DNA of 64,000 nucleotides, taken from NCBI GenBank assembly GCA_964019135.1, contig OZ025252.1, forward strand, positions 9,192,823 to 9,256,822, read 5' to 3'. Under the pieces are notes generated by a model. The model searched no databases. It was not told the DNA's origin and worked only from the letters and a program-made list of their open reading frames with translations. The stretch comes from Arenicola marina (lineage: Eukaryota > Annelida > Polychaeta > Arenicolidae). Position 1 is the first letter of the stretch; every line of letters starts with the position of its first letter. Made by a program: the position numbers and the translations under genes. Shown in pieces: positions 56,101-64,000 of this stretch.

Positions 56101-57221
56101 GCTGGGGGTGAGTGGTGGTGGGTCAGGGTGGGAGACCGAGAGGGCTATGTGCCCAGGAACCTGCTGGGGGTGAGTGGTGGTGGGTCAGGGTGGAAGACCG
56201 AGAGGGCTATGTGCCCAGGAACCTGCTGGAGGTGAGTGGTGGTGGGTCAGGGTGGGAGACCGAGAGGGCTATGTGCCCAGGAACCTGCTGGGGGTGAGTG
56301 GTGGTGGGTCAGGGTGGGAGACCGAGAGGGCTATGTGCCCAGGAACCTGCTGGGGGTGAGTGGTGGTGGGTCAGGGTGGGAGACCGAGAGGGCTATGTAC
56401 CCAGGAACCTGCTGGGGGTGAGTGGTGGTGGGTCAGGGTGGGAGACCGAGAGGGCTATGTACCCAGGAACCTGCTGGGGGTGAGTGGTGGTGGGCCAAGC
56501 TGGGAGACCGAGAGGGCTATGTGCCCAGGAACCTGCTGGGGGTGAGTGGTGGTGGGTCAGGGTGGGAGACCGAGAGGGCTATGTGCCCAGGAACCTGCTG
56601 GGGGTGAGTGGTGGTGGGCCAAGCTGGGAGACCGAGAGGGCTATGTGCCCAGGAACCTGCTGGGGGTGAGTGGTGCTGGGCCAAGCTGGGAGACCGAGAG
56701 GGCTATGTGTCCAGGAACCTGCTGGGGGTGAGTGGTGGTGGGTCAGGGTGGGAGACCGAGAGGGCTATGTGCCCAGGAACCTGCTGGAGGTGAGTGGTGG
56801 TGGGTCAGGGTGGGAGACCGAGAGGGCTATGTGCCCAGGAACCTGCTGGGGGTGAGTGGTGGTGGGTCAGGGTGGGAGACCGAGAGGGCTATGTGCCCAG
56901 GAACCTGCTGGGGGTGAGTGGTGGTGGGCCAAGCTGGGAGACCGAGAGGGCTATGTGCCCAGGAACCTGCTGGGGGTGAGTGGTGGTGGGTCAGGGTGGG
57001 AGACCGAGAGGGCTATGTGAATTAAAGTTATTCAGATTACGAATGCGAATAATTTCCCGCCTATACCCATGTACATGTAATTAGTTTTTGTCTCTTATGT
57101 CATGACTAATGACCTGACCTTGACCTTGCAGCTTTACCAGCGCGCCATGCCGCAGTGGCTGACCTCTGACCTCGACCAGAGCAAACTCTCCTCGCCCAGG
57201 AAAACGCCCTCGCAGAGCTGA
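34766..57221 (+). CDS. PPP1R13B/TP53BP2-like: ASPP-family protein (apoptosis-stimulating of p53 / PPP1R13), eight exons
   Basis: Joined exons: 34766-35128, 35716-35989, 39911-40116, 40443-42578, 43188-43321, 44062-44228, 52126-52325 and 57132-57221. All junctions are GT-AG and all phases agree, giving about 1189 residues (human ASPP1/2 are about 1090-1130). Order: unique N-terminus 1-121; coiled coil about 122-335 ([27 protein letters not shown]); family block VAAVEPYIQ at about 369-377; long Pro/Ser/Gly-rich region with [12 protein letters not shown] at about 839; RVSF at 966-969 followed by [15 protein letters not shown]; ankyrin repeats about 985-1094; SH3 about 1100-1160 ([20 protein letters not shown]); a 29-residue tail. 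Known family members are cytoplasmic/nuclear scaffolds that bind PP1, p53-family proteins and polarity or Ras-pathway proteins. The identification is very secure. The start is less so, because the usual N-terminal Ras-association-like domain is missing from the window. Confidence 0.93.
35390..35695 (+). repeat. 31-bp minisatellite in ASPP intron 1
   Basis: About ten units of 31 bp contain GTTGCCATAGTGAAGTGTCT. The array ends about 20 bp before the exon 2 acceptor, so the last degenerate units lie in the branch-point and polypyrimidine region. Confidence 0.9.
35716..35989 (+). CDS. ASPP exon 2: coiled coil
   Basis: Acceptor CTTGCTTGCAG and donor A|GTGAGT. It encodes the most diagnostic coiled-coil segment ([20 protein letters not shown] and [11 protein letters not shown]), which closely matches ASPP1 and ASPP2. 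It is rich in Gln, Glu, Arg and Leu. It ends in phase 1 (one base, A) and is completed by CC of exon 3 to give Thr. Confidence 0.93.
36120..36310 (+). mobile_element. SINE-like copy in ASPP intron 2
   Basis: Contains CATCCTTCATCGTCCCGGGA and GGTTCCTTGGCGG, the longest example in the window of the tail shared with 3983-4079 and 12690-12850. It continues with AGCAAGGCGGCCTAAGCCAC and ends near GCATTC. The 5' part is not clearly tRNA-like. Boundaries are approximate. Confidence 0.5.
36408..38927 (+). repeat. 37-bp minisatellite in ASPP intron 2
   Basis: About 68 almost identical units of 37 bp contain TTTGGCCGTCGCGGACAGTG and CATAAGCTGGGG. Variants are few: TTCGGCC in five units between 37070 and 37450, and GAACATC in three units near 38278, 38463 and 38685, spaced by whole numbers of units. 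No indels were seen. Confidence 0.97.
38928..39339. other. intronic, no gene seen
   Basis: Unique sequence within ASPP intron 2, between the 37-bp array and the CCACC-rich tract. No supported feature. Confidence 0.4.
39340..39888 (+). repeat. CCACC-rich low-complexity tract before exon 3
   Basis: Irregular repeats of CCCCAACCACCTC, CCCCACCACC and similar, almost pure pyrimidine plus A. It runs to about 20 bp before the exon 3 acceptor, so it effectively forms an extended polypyrimidine region. Pro/His/Thr frames across it are artefacts. Confidence 0.85.
39911..40116 (+). CDS. ASPP exon 3: coiled coil
   Basis: Acceptor GTCCCGCAG and donor CAG|GTAAGT. The peptide [20 protein letters not shown] then [16 protein letters not shown] aligns with the ASPP2 segment that ends in VSKVEELTRQLE. 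It ends with NEELQ and joins [10 protein letters not shown] of exon 4, matching the ELQLRNKLN block of ASPP2. Confidence 0.92.
40316..40432 (+). repeat. 37-bp repeat, three units, in ASPP intron 3
   Basis: ACATGGCCCC recurs at 40325, 40362 and 40399, exactly 37 bp apart. The array runs into the polypyrimidine tract of the exon 4 acceptor (CTGTCTGCCGCAG). This unit is unrelated to the 37-bp unit in intron 2. Confidence 0.85.
40443..42578 (+). CDS. ASPP exon 4: end of coiled coil, proline-rich region, PP1 motif
   Basis: A single 712-codon exon, phase 0 at both ends (acceptor CTGCCGCAG, donor GAG|GTCAGT). It encodes the last coiled-coil part (to about residue 335), the VAAVEPYIQ block, a long disordered stretch rich in Pro, Gly, Ser and Ala, a more structured-looking [17 protein letters not shown] segment, [17 protein letters not shown] (a counterpart of ASPP2 NAPRPLKKRSS) and [12 protein letters not shown]. 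It then gives [20 protein letters not shown], the PP1-docking motif leading into the ankyrin repeats. Very high GC at third positions contrasts with the introns. Confidence 0.94.
42585..42980 (+). repeat. about 25-bp minisatellite starting at the intron 4 donor
   Basis: Irregular units contain GGTGCCCGAGGGTGAC and AGGAGGGTGG. The first unit starts within ten bases of the exon 4 donor (GTCAGTGCCCGGGGGTGACG), so donor-adjacent sequence seems to be the seed of the array. Confidence 0.85.
43188..43321 (+). CDS. ASPP exon 5: ankyrin repeats
   Basis: Acceptor TTTAATCGCCAG and donor TG|GTAAGT. It encodes [20 protein letters not shown] then [20 protein letters not shown] and DSDGW, nearly identical to ASPP1/2. 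The Trp codon is split with exon 6. Confidence 0.96.
43322..43999 (+). repeat. 24-bp minisatellite in ASPP intron 5, starting at the donor
   Basis: About 28 units of mostly 24 bp contain GTGTGGATACTGTGGGTAGG. The splice donor (GGTAAGTGTGGGTGGATACT) is itself similar to the unit, and the next copy keeps GGGTAAGA, so the array appears to have grown from the 5' splice site. Confidence 0.92.
44062..44228 (+). CDS. ASPP exon 6: ankyrin repeats
   Basis: The acceptor is preceded by a (CT)n run (about 44033-44055) and TGTGCAG. The donor is A|GTGAGT. It encodes [20 protein letters not shown], then [20 protein letters not shown] and the acidic [15 protein letters not shown], matching ASPP1/2. The final A joins AT of exon 7 to give Asn. 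Confidence 0.96.
44262..51820 (+). repeat. 7.5-kb, 26-bp minisatellite in ASPP intron 6
   Basis: Roughly 290 units. The main unit is 26 bp (GTGATGGAGGGGGCCTCTCT plus CGTGTA), mixed with 24- and 22-bp units lacking CT pairs, and variants such as GCCTGTCT, GGCTTCTCT and CGTGAAG. The variant order shows second-order duplication: rare variants at 45831, 46961 and 48081 recur about 2.5 kb later. The minus strand is open for 1749 and 756 residues purely from the unit structure. Confidence 0.97.
51821..51925 (+). mobile_element. SINE-like fragment with Pol III B-box-like motif
   Basis: GGTCCCGGACTCGAATCTGG holds a sequence close to the B box. It is followed by ATTTCATTCATGCATTCCTT and GGAGGTTTCTTGACC, which resemble the tail of the other SINE-like blocks. 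It lies right after the 26-bp array. The copy is degenerate. Confidence 0.4.
52126..52325 (+). CDS. ASPP exon 7: SH3 domain
   Basis: Acceptor GACCTTGCAG and first donor CTGGGG|GTGAGT at 52326. It encodes [11 protein letters not shown], then the SH3 core: [51 protein letters not shown]. The ALYDY-like FDY, the WW pair and the PxNxL-like PRNLL are present as in ASPP SH3 domains. Its last 62 bases, including the donor, are the founder of the array that follows. Splicing must use the first donor to keep the last exon in frame. Confidence 0.95.
52267..57019 (+). repeat. 62-bp exon-derived minisatellite with 76 splice-donor copies
   Basis: The unit contains GAGTGGTGGTGGG, CGAGAGGGCTATGTGCCCAG and GAACCTGCTGGGGGTGAGTG, that is, the end of the SH3 exon plus its donor. 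Donor GT positions run from 52326 to 56976, which is 75 x 62 exactly, so there is no net indel in 76 junctions. Two subtypes alternate irregularly: GGCCAAGCTGGGA (exon-like) and GGTCAGGGTGGGA. The last unit breaks off after GGGCTATGTG at 57019. Confidence 0.97.
57132..57221 (+). CDS. ASPP exon 8: C-terminal tail
   Basis: Acceptor GACCTTGCAG at 57122-57131. The 29 codons begin [16 protein letters not shown] and end SQS with stop TGA (57219-57221). NLLG joined to LYQR matches NLLGLYPR in vertebrate ASPPs, which confirms that the CTGGGG|GTGAGT donor is used. The rest of the tail is divergent and longer than in vertebrates. Confidence 0.9.
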   Translation, partial: LYQRAMPQWLTSDLDQSKLSSPRKTPSQS

Positions 57222-57998
57222 GGACAGCGCCACCTGGCGAATGACTCCGTCTTTACAAAGGACGTTTTCGTTCTTTTTCTACAGTGCTTTAAGGGACACT
57301 AGGATTGGTGGATGCACTGCGAGAATTCAATTACGGAAGATTATGCACAGAATGTTTCTATGACGTCTTTGTGACCTAGCCGCAGCCACCCAGGGTACAG
57401 CGAGGTGGCCACCATGTCGTCACAAGGAGTTGCCACGCTCACTGAGTTACCATTGAAGGCTTGCGCTGCAGTAGCTGGCAGCCGGAATACCGACCGAAAG
57501 GCAACTGTTGTTCCTTCCCGCCTTCCCCTCATTAGTCAGGCATCAGTGTGTGTGTGCAAGAAAACGTCTTTGTTTTCTCGCTCTCTCTCCTCGTTATCCG
57601 GGTGCTTCTTTCTCTGTTGTTATACTTATTTACAGTCCTTTTTATGGTTGTGTAGCCGTGTCTGGTCGGTTCACGTACTGCTCCGACATCAACTAGTGAC
57701 CTATTTATTGGAAGGAGTCAACTCGTCCAAGCAGTGTTTGTCTGGTGACGGCGCTTCCTAATGACTTTGACATTGGTGGACTCTCGGCAAAACCTGGCGA
57801 TGTACCTACAAACAGTTAAAGGATCAACTCCTGATATTCACTACAGCACTTTTGTCGCCATCTTTTTATTATCAAATATGCCCCTAGTTATGGTAAACTT
57901 TTAATGTTTGGACGTGTCAGCGGTGATGTTCCACGCGTGGATCGTGTTTTCGGAACCTTGTGAACCTTGGCGCCAATAAAGCTTCGCCTAATACGCCT
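57222..57998 (+). other. ASPP 3' untranslated region (inferred)
   Basis: Sequence from the stop codon to about 20 bases past an AATAAA at 57975-57980. It contains no other supported gene. Frames of 60-118 codons inside it lack supporting evidence. Confidence 0.55.
57975..57980 (+). terminator. polyadenylation signal AATAAA
   Basis: Canonical AATAAA about 750 bp after the ASPP stop codon, followed by TG-rich sequence (58004-58017). A second AATAAA is at 58129-58134. The first is preferred because of the downstream GT-rich element. Confidence 0.55.
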
Positions 57999-58356
57999 CT
58001 GGCCTGACTGTGTGTGTTAATCCGGGTCCATCGGTGATGGCGGCGTTATTGTGAGATGCAGTGCTTGGATCCTCCTCCCTCCCCCACGCCCCAAACACCA
58101 TGTAACTCTCAAACAGTGAATACATTAAAATAAACCGTGACGCCACAATCGCTTACTGTCTTATTTACTTATCGGAAGTTTGTTTACGCGCTAAGGCACT
58201 TGGCAGTGGTGTACAAGGCTATCGGATTGATGGGGGAAGTAAAGTTACTATTTAAACGAAAGGGAAACATTGCACGAGCGGGGCGGCACACATTTAGCGG
58301 GAAAGGTTTCAAGAGTTCGGAAGAAGACTCATTCAAACATGAGCAGTTCGTATAAA

Positions 58357-58430
58357 GTCCGGGTAGCTTAGTTGGTAGAGCGGCGGACTTCGTGACGTGA
58401 CAATTCCCGACGACCACCGACGATTTTTTG
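58357..58430 (+). ncRNA. tRNA-like fragment (tRNA pseudogene or SINE head)
   Basis: GGGTAGCTTAGTTGGTAGAG is a good Pol III A box and tRNA D arm. CGGCGGACTTCGTGA follows, but the anticodon arm and T arm are collapsed (ACAATTCCCGACGACC) and no proper B box or full cloverleaf remains. A TTTTTT run follows at 58425-58430. This is not a functional tRNA. Confidence 0.55.
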
Positions 58431-59300
58431 TGTGTTTTGTATATATACTTACTGCAGCAACTTTTATTTAGACTGAAACGGCGGCTTTCCCTCTAATGTG
58501 ATCCGAGAGTAAATTCTCGATCACATTATTCTAAGGCTAATAGGGATACACAGTTTAGGCAGCTCCACCGGTTCGCGTGTCTACATTGTGTTGTCAAAAT
58601 ACATTGAAGGTATCTATTGAATTCGTCTCTCTCGTTAAATGCATAACAAATTTCACTTTGTCAGTAATACTTTATTATCAAAATGTTGCACTTAGTTTAT
58701 TGACAGTCTGTCTTTCGTATAAAGCCCGAAGCGGCCTCTTGCAGTCACATGGAGTTGTGTAATGCAAGGCGACTGCCCCAGCTCCCCACCGTAAACCCTA
58801 GTATAAAAATATATTCCAAGACACTCTTAACACAGAAAGGATTCATGCCTATATAGATTATGTACAGAGTTCGATATTCCACTGACAGTTTATAACCCCC
58901 AACAAGTCGTTCGCTTAAATGTACATCTTAGAAAATTGGTCAACTTATTTCCAAGTAAACGATAGAACATCTTTCTTGACGGGAGTTAAATATGAAGCAT
59001 CTGCTGAGACGAGTTCCATATCCCTACTAATATCAAACACGACACACCGGTCCATTTCCAAATCCAAAGAAAGCGGCGGCTACATTGACGTCACGTCCGG
59101 TATACTAGTGCTTGGGCCTGTCGCCAGGGGTTTGGACGTCTGCAGGGAAGTGAGACAAACACTCCAAGACACAGGGCTCTACTCGTTAATATGTGTATAA
59201 TGATGAGTGACATATTTAACAAGAGGGGGAAAAAAAACATTAATCTTGAAAGAAACAAAAAATCCAAAACCAGCTTGTTAGAGTATAATAAAGATACGGC
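58431..59300. other. intergenic, no gene seen
   Basis: AT-richer sequence without supported exons. A 93-codon plus-strand frame at 58919-59200 (YILENWSTYFQVNDRTSFLT...) has no splice context, domain or neighbour support. Confidence 0.4.
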
Positions 59301-59301
59301 T

Positions 59302-59610
59302 TAGACAGCACTGCTGCCCTGTACAGCCCAGACCCCGGGCTGAGACAGCACTGCTGCCCTGTACAGCCCAGACCCCGGGCTGAGACAGCACTGCTGCCCT
59401 GTACAGCCCAGGCCCCGGGCTGAGACAGCACTGCTGCCCTGTACAGCCCAGGCCCCGGGCTGAGACAGCACTGCTGCCCTGTACAGCCCAGACCCCGGGC
59501 TGAGACAGCACTGCTGCCCTGTACAGCCCAGGCCCCGGGCTGAGACAGCACTGCTGCCCTGTACAGCCCAGACCCCGGGCTGAGGACAGCACTGCTGCCC
59601 TGTACAGCCG
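59302..59610 (+). repeat. 40-bp minisatellite
   Basis: About eight units of 40 bp contain TGAGACAGCACTGCTGCCCT and GTACAGCCCAG. Alternating GACCCC/GGCCCC variants occur, and the last unit has one extra base. Cys/Gln-rich minus-strand frames across it are artefacts. Confidence 0.93.
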
Positions 59611-60968
59611 GACAAAAAACACCAAAATATCTGCACAGCAAAACAAAAAACCTAAATACAACAATAGAATATATATTTAACTAATATATATACACATTTA
59701 TACGGACCATGTTACCTTTTGGGGATTGTGGTGTGGTCTGGAGTAACACAGTTACTCAGAAGATGATCAGAAATGTGCAGTAGTTGTGAATGAACTGTGA
59801 GTGAACTACATGTGACAGCAGCCTGGTATAGGATGAAAATATGGTAATAACTACGGGTGATATTGACACAGCACGAAATGAACATCTGACAGACAACACG
59901 ATGTAGACAGACTCACGAGTGCACCGAGCACCACGAGGTGCGGTCTCCCGGGCAACCAACAGAACCCACTAATACAACGACCTCGCTGTACACGTTGACA
60001 CGGACCACGTCACATAAGGAGCGTGTCCAGGCGCTGGGAGCCCTGCTGCTGGCTGGGCTATGATATGTGACAGCGGCCTCAAGACGCTCTCCACGCAGTC
60101 GGCGACACGGGAGGAAGCCAAACCAACCACCAGGGGGTGCCTTTCAATATATACACAGACCTCAGTAAATACAAATAAATAGCTTAGCTAATCGTTAAAA
60201 ACAGCGCTTTCACTTGAGAACAATTATTAAAACCTACAGTCAAATGAATTAATTCGAAACTAAATATGTATGCTAAGACGTCAGGGGCTGTTCGAGCCGA
60301 CATACACAGATAGAGAAAGCGTATAAGCATAATACGTTATTTAACATTTATCACAGATCTACTGCCCTTATTAATTTATTGACTTGCACATCCGATTTCT
60401 ATTCAATTAATATCTACTGGCTGTTCGCTTATTACAAACAGTGATTGTTGTCAGTCGTGTTCCTCAGTATTCTCACCTAGTAAACCTCGTCAGATCTCTG
60501 AACTGGTCGCAGGCCAACCGTTCCGTCGTACAGTTTAAAGCAACTTCTTGTAAAGAAGGTTTTTGCCTTTTCCTTTTTGCAGTATAAATATACACACACG
60601 TTATACCGTACTACCATGCAGTGCAATTGCGGCTTTAAATTAGTAGTTTAGAAAAGTATGTACATCATTTCTAACAATACACATATTTCACTCGGTACAA
60701 AATATGTAACTTATGTAACTTGTATGGCACCTCTGATTATTTAGTATCACCGCCATTGCATAACTAGGAGACTTGTAGACCACGCCTCGCTGGTCAATGT
60801 CTCGTTGTCACGGTATCCATGGTGAGTGAAGACACCACCCTGGCAGGGGGGGGGCTGTCCGGACTGGGGCAGCCCCAGTCTGGTCCCTGCCTGACGCTTC
60901 TATCATACACAGAGTAGGGGACCGTGCTGTGTTGTTGTCTTATGGTCGCCGGCTGCCCCACGTACCGG
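59611..60968 (-). other. probable 3' UTR and downstream flank of the minus-strand gene
   Basis: No open frame of note. On the minus strand an AATAAA (plus-strand TTTATT at 60375-60380) lies about 590 bp after the stop codon at 60969 and could end the transcript. There is a G-run near 60847-60853. Confidence 0.35.
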
Positions 60969-62708
60969 CTAGTACCGTATTTCCGCCTGTTTGCGCATAG
61001 CGCTCAGTCTCAGCTGGTCCTTGATGTCTGAGGCGTTGATCGGACGCGTTCGCTCCATGAAGGCGCCGCAAGAGGCGCTGCTGTACAACGTGACGGCCGT
61101 CGCGCCTTCGGCTGCTCGCCAGGGGGCGGCACCGTGCAGTTTGGCACCCAGGGCGTAGTGGTGCGGCTGGGAGAGAGACAGGAGGTCGCGGTCCGTGAAG
61201 GCCGACAGACTGGGGTCGTAGGCTGCGGGCTGCGCGCGCACCTCACCCCGCGCCACCCTCCGCCCCCCGCTCAAGCTGCGGAGAGAGAACAGAGAACGGG
61301 CTAAGCGTTGGTGAGGACATCGCCAGACACCGGGCTAAGCGTTGGTGAGGACATTGCCAGGCACCGGGCTAAGCGTTGGTGAGGACATCGCCAGACACCG
61401 GACTAAGCGTTGGTGAAGACATCGCCAGACACCGGGCTAAGCGTTGGTAAGGACTTCGCCAGACACCGGGCTAAGCGTTGGTGAGGACATTGCCAGACAC
61501 CGGGCTAAGCGTTGGTGAGGACATCGCCAGACACCGGGCTAAGCGTTGGTGAGGACATTGCCAGACACCGGGCTAAGCGCTGGTGAGGACATCGCCAGAC
61601 ACCGGGCTAAGCGTTGGTGAGGACATCGCCAGACACCGGGCTAAGTGTTGGTAAGGACATCGCCAGACACCGGGCTAAGCGTTGGTGAGGACATCGCCAG
61701 ACACCGGGCTAAGCGTTGGTGAGGACATCGCTAGACACCGGGCTAAGCGTTGGTGAGGACATTGCCAGACACCGGGCTAAGCGCTGGTGAGGACATCGCC
61801 AGACACCGGGCTAAGCGTTGGTGAGGACATCGCCAGACACCGGGCTATGCGTTGGTAAGGACATCGCCAGACACCGGGCTAAGCGTTGGTGAGGACATCG
61901 CCAGACACCGGGCTAAGCGTTGGTGAGGACATCGCCAGACACCGGGCTAAGCGTTGATGAGGACATCGCCAGGCACCGGGCTAAGCGTTGGTGAGGACAT
62001 CGCCAGACACCGGGCTAAGCGTTGGTAAGGACATCGCCAGACACCGGGCCAAGCGTTGGTGAGGACATCGCCAGACACCGGGCTAAGCGTTGGTAAGGAC
62101 ATCGCCAGACACCGGGCTAAGCGTTGGTGAGGACATCGCCAGACACCGGGCTAAGCGTTGGTAAGGACATCGCCAGACACCGGGCTAAGCGTTGGTGAGG
62201 ACATCGCCAGACACCGGGCTAAGCGTTGGTGAGGACATCGCCAGACACCGGGCTAAGCGTTGGTAAGGACATCGCCAGACACCGGGCTAAGCGTTGGTGA
62301 GGACATCGCCAGACACCGGGCTAAGCGTTGGTGAGGACATCGCCAGACACCGGGCTAAGCGTTGGTGAGGACTGAATGAGCTATACAGTTAGCGGCGGAT
62401 GCGTGTTCGCCATAGCGTTAAGTTATATGGTAAATACACTTTTTGTATAATAATGTGTGCGGCTCTTACCGGCTGGCGATGCGCTCCGACCGCTGCGACC
62501 GCACACCGGCTGGTCCCGGGGAGGGGGTGGGCGGGGCGGTCAGACTAAAGGACAAGTCCTCACGCCGCATAGGCATGTCAGCCGGCCGGCAGGGTGAGGG
62601 CGAGCGCTCGACTTGCCTCCTGGCGGCTCCCTGGGGTGTCGCTGGTGGAGATTGCGCGGACATCATGCCGTAGCGTCTCTTGAGTTCCTCTATCTCAGTG
62701 TCGATCTG
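60969..62708 (-). CDS. last two exons of an unidentified gene
   Basis: On the minus strand, exon 62708-62470 (about 79 codons) ends at donor G|GTAAGAG and joins exon 61275-60969, whose acceptor is CTCTCTCCGCAG. The phases (two bases plus one) fit and make an Arg codon. The upstream exon starts QIDTEIEELKRRYG, a coiled-coil-like segment, then a Ser/Pro-rich stretch. The last exon includes DPSLSAFTDRDLLSLSQPHH and ends ASDIKDQLRLSAMRKQAEIR Y, stop TAG. Helical ends and Pro/Ser-rich linkers suggest a scaffold or cytoskeletal protein, but I do not recognise the family. Further 5' exons must lie beyond or near the right edge. It is convergent with ASPP. Confidence 0.72.
61297..62375 (-). repeat. 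34-bp minisatellite filling the intron
   Basis: About 31 units of 34 bp contain CACCGGGCTAAGCGTTGGTG and AGGACATCGCCAG on the plus strand. Variation is limited to single bases (GTAAGGACAT, GACATTGCC). It occupies most of the intron between the two minus-strand exons and starts about 20 bp from the acceptor. Confidence 0.95.
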
Positions 62709-63117
62709 CTGTCGACGTCAAATGTACACAATTATAGGTTTGTCAACATGATCTGTGTGAATGGCATGCGGCATAGATTATTATACAATGCTAACTGTGT
62801 GTCAGGGCTTCACACAAACACTAAGTGAGTTCAACATACAATCGGATAGAATAGGTACATTTGTTAGCTATAGAATAGGTACATTTATAAACGAACATTA
62901 AAAACGAACAGATGCAGCAGTTCACAGATCCGATGAAATGTAACTTTTTTTTGTAGATAAATATAAAAGATATGAACACATTAATACAGCGGATAAGGTT
63001 CTATCGGAATCGGAAACGTGTGGGTGCCGTGTGTTTCTTAAAACATTATAGGATATTAGTGATTTTAATCCTTCAGAAAGAAAATACAATGAAGGAAAAG
63101 AGAAGAATTGTTACGTG
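62709..63117. other. probable intron, no exon seen
   Basis: AT-rich sequence upstream (minus strand) of the exon at 62708. The acceptor there (TTTGACGTCGACAG) has a weak polypyrimidine tract, so the exon's 5' limit is less certain than its 3' limit. Confidence 0.4.
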
Positions 63118-63685
63118 TGTATCCAGTGCCGCGAGTCGCTGTCGAGTCAGAGTGTCGGATCAGTGCCAGGTCAGTGTCGGGTCAGTGTCGAGTCAGAGTG
63201 TCGGGTCAGTGCCAGGTCAGTGTCGGGTCAGTGTCGGGTCAGTGTCGAGTCAGAGTGTCGGGTCAGTGTCGGGTCAGTGCCAGGTCAGTGTCGGGTCAGT
63301 GTCGAGTCACAGTGTCGGGTCAGTGTCGGGTGAGAGTGTCAGGTCGAGTGCCGGGTCAAGAGTGCGGGGTCAAAAGTGTCGGATCAGAGTGTCGGGTGAC
63401 AGTGTCGGGTCAGTGCCGGGTGAGTGTCGGGTCGGGTAAGAGTGTCGGGTCAGTGCCGGGTGAGTGTCGGGTCGGGTCAGAGTGCCGGGTCAGTCTCGGG
63501 TCACAGGGTCGGGTCGGGTCCGAGTGCCGGGTCGGGTCACAGTGTCGGGTCGGGTCAGAGTGCCGGGTCAGTCTCGGGTCACAGTGTAGGTTCGGGTCCG
63601 AGTGCCGGGTCAGTCTCGGGTCACAGTGTCGGGTCGGGTCAGAGTGCCGGGTCAGTGTCGGGTCAGGTCCGAGTGCCGGGTCAAA
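63118..63685 (+). repeat. 11-bp-based degenerate tandem array
   Basis: Repeats of AGTGTCGGGTC and close variants (AGTGCCGGGTC, AGTGCCAGGTC), with two extra bases in some units (AGAGTGTCGGGTC). Higher-order groups of three to six units recur. Gln/Ser/Val/Arg-rich frames in all phases are artefacts. Confidence 0.93.
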
Positions 63686-64000
63686 GCACTGGCGTGCGTG
63701 GACTGCGATGAGGTGTCCACACACAATACATCACACATATCTTACACGAGAATCATAAAAAAGACAACACGTCAGTTTCAAGAAGCGGTAAGCAATATAT
63801 CTGAATGTAGTTCAGGTGCCAATGAAGTATCAGTAAGCTCCTGGCCAGTAGAACAAGGCCCGCTCTATGTAGAGCGGAAGGCGCGCGCACACCCTAGACT
63901 ACTGAGGACTACCACTAAAGTGTTCACCATGAATCCGACTCCAGGCCTCCATGTCTATATGGCGTCCAACCAAAAAACAGGCAAACTACATTAAGGGAGG
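63686..64000. other. no gene seen at right edge
   Basis: Unique sequence without a supported exon on either strand. Upstream exons of the minus-strand gene could lie beyond the window. Confidence 0.4.

Noticed and set aside
52164..56979. About 75 overlapping 61-codon frames, each ending CWG-stop
   Set aside because: Each is one reading of two adjacent 62-bp units. Only the first unit, at the exon, is part of a gene.
58357..58430. Functional tRNA gene
   Set aside because: The D arm is good but the anticodon arm, T arm and acceptor pairing are incomplete.

Overview
The window is genomic DNA from an animal, most likely an invertebrate (perhaps marine) with a highly polymorphic genome. Genes are split by introns with standard GT-AG junctions. 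The one confidently named gene has the coiled coil, RVxF, ankyrin and SH3 layout of the animal ASPP (PPP1R13/TP53BP2) family. SINE- and MITE-like elements are scattered through the window. I cannot assign a phylum from sequence alone.

Layout. 1-1215: GC-rich sequence with two candidate first coding exons of an unidentified plus-strand gene. 1216-3171: mostly simple and tandem repeats. 3172-14124 and 14325-25612 are two near-identical ~11-kb copies in direct orientation, separated by exactly 200 N. They differ by small substitutions, repeat copy number and a few indels, one of them a SINE insertion with a clean 15-bp target-site duplication. Two allelic haplotypes placed end to end by the assembler is the simplest reading. 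25527-26948 is a 68-bp satellite carrying CRE-type sites. 27463-33455 is a ~6-kb, 32-bp minisatellite.

34766-57221 (+) holds eight exons of an ASPP gene, with every splice phase consistent. They encode a model of about 1189 residues: coiled coil, long Pro/Ser/Gly-rich middle, RVSF PP1-docking motif, ankyrin repeats and SH3. The N-terminal Ras-association-like domain of vertebrate ASPP1/2 was not found, so the first exon may be an alternative start. Each of the seven introns has its own tandem or low-complexity repeat, often touching a splice site.

The most striking structure is in the last intron (52326-57131). The 3' end of the SH3 exon together with its splice donor has been amplified into a 62-bp minisatellite with 76 donor-like junctions in exact register. 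Beyond the ASPP 3' end are a tRNA-like fragment, another minisatellite, and on the minus strand the last two exons (60969-62708) of an unidentified gene whose intron is filled by a 34-bp array. Most long open frames in the window are by-products of tandem repeats and are not annotated as genes.
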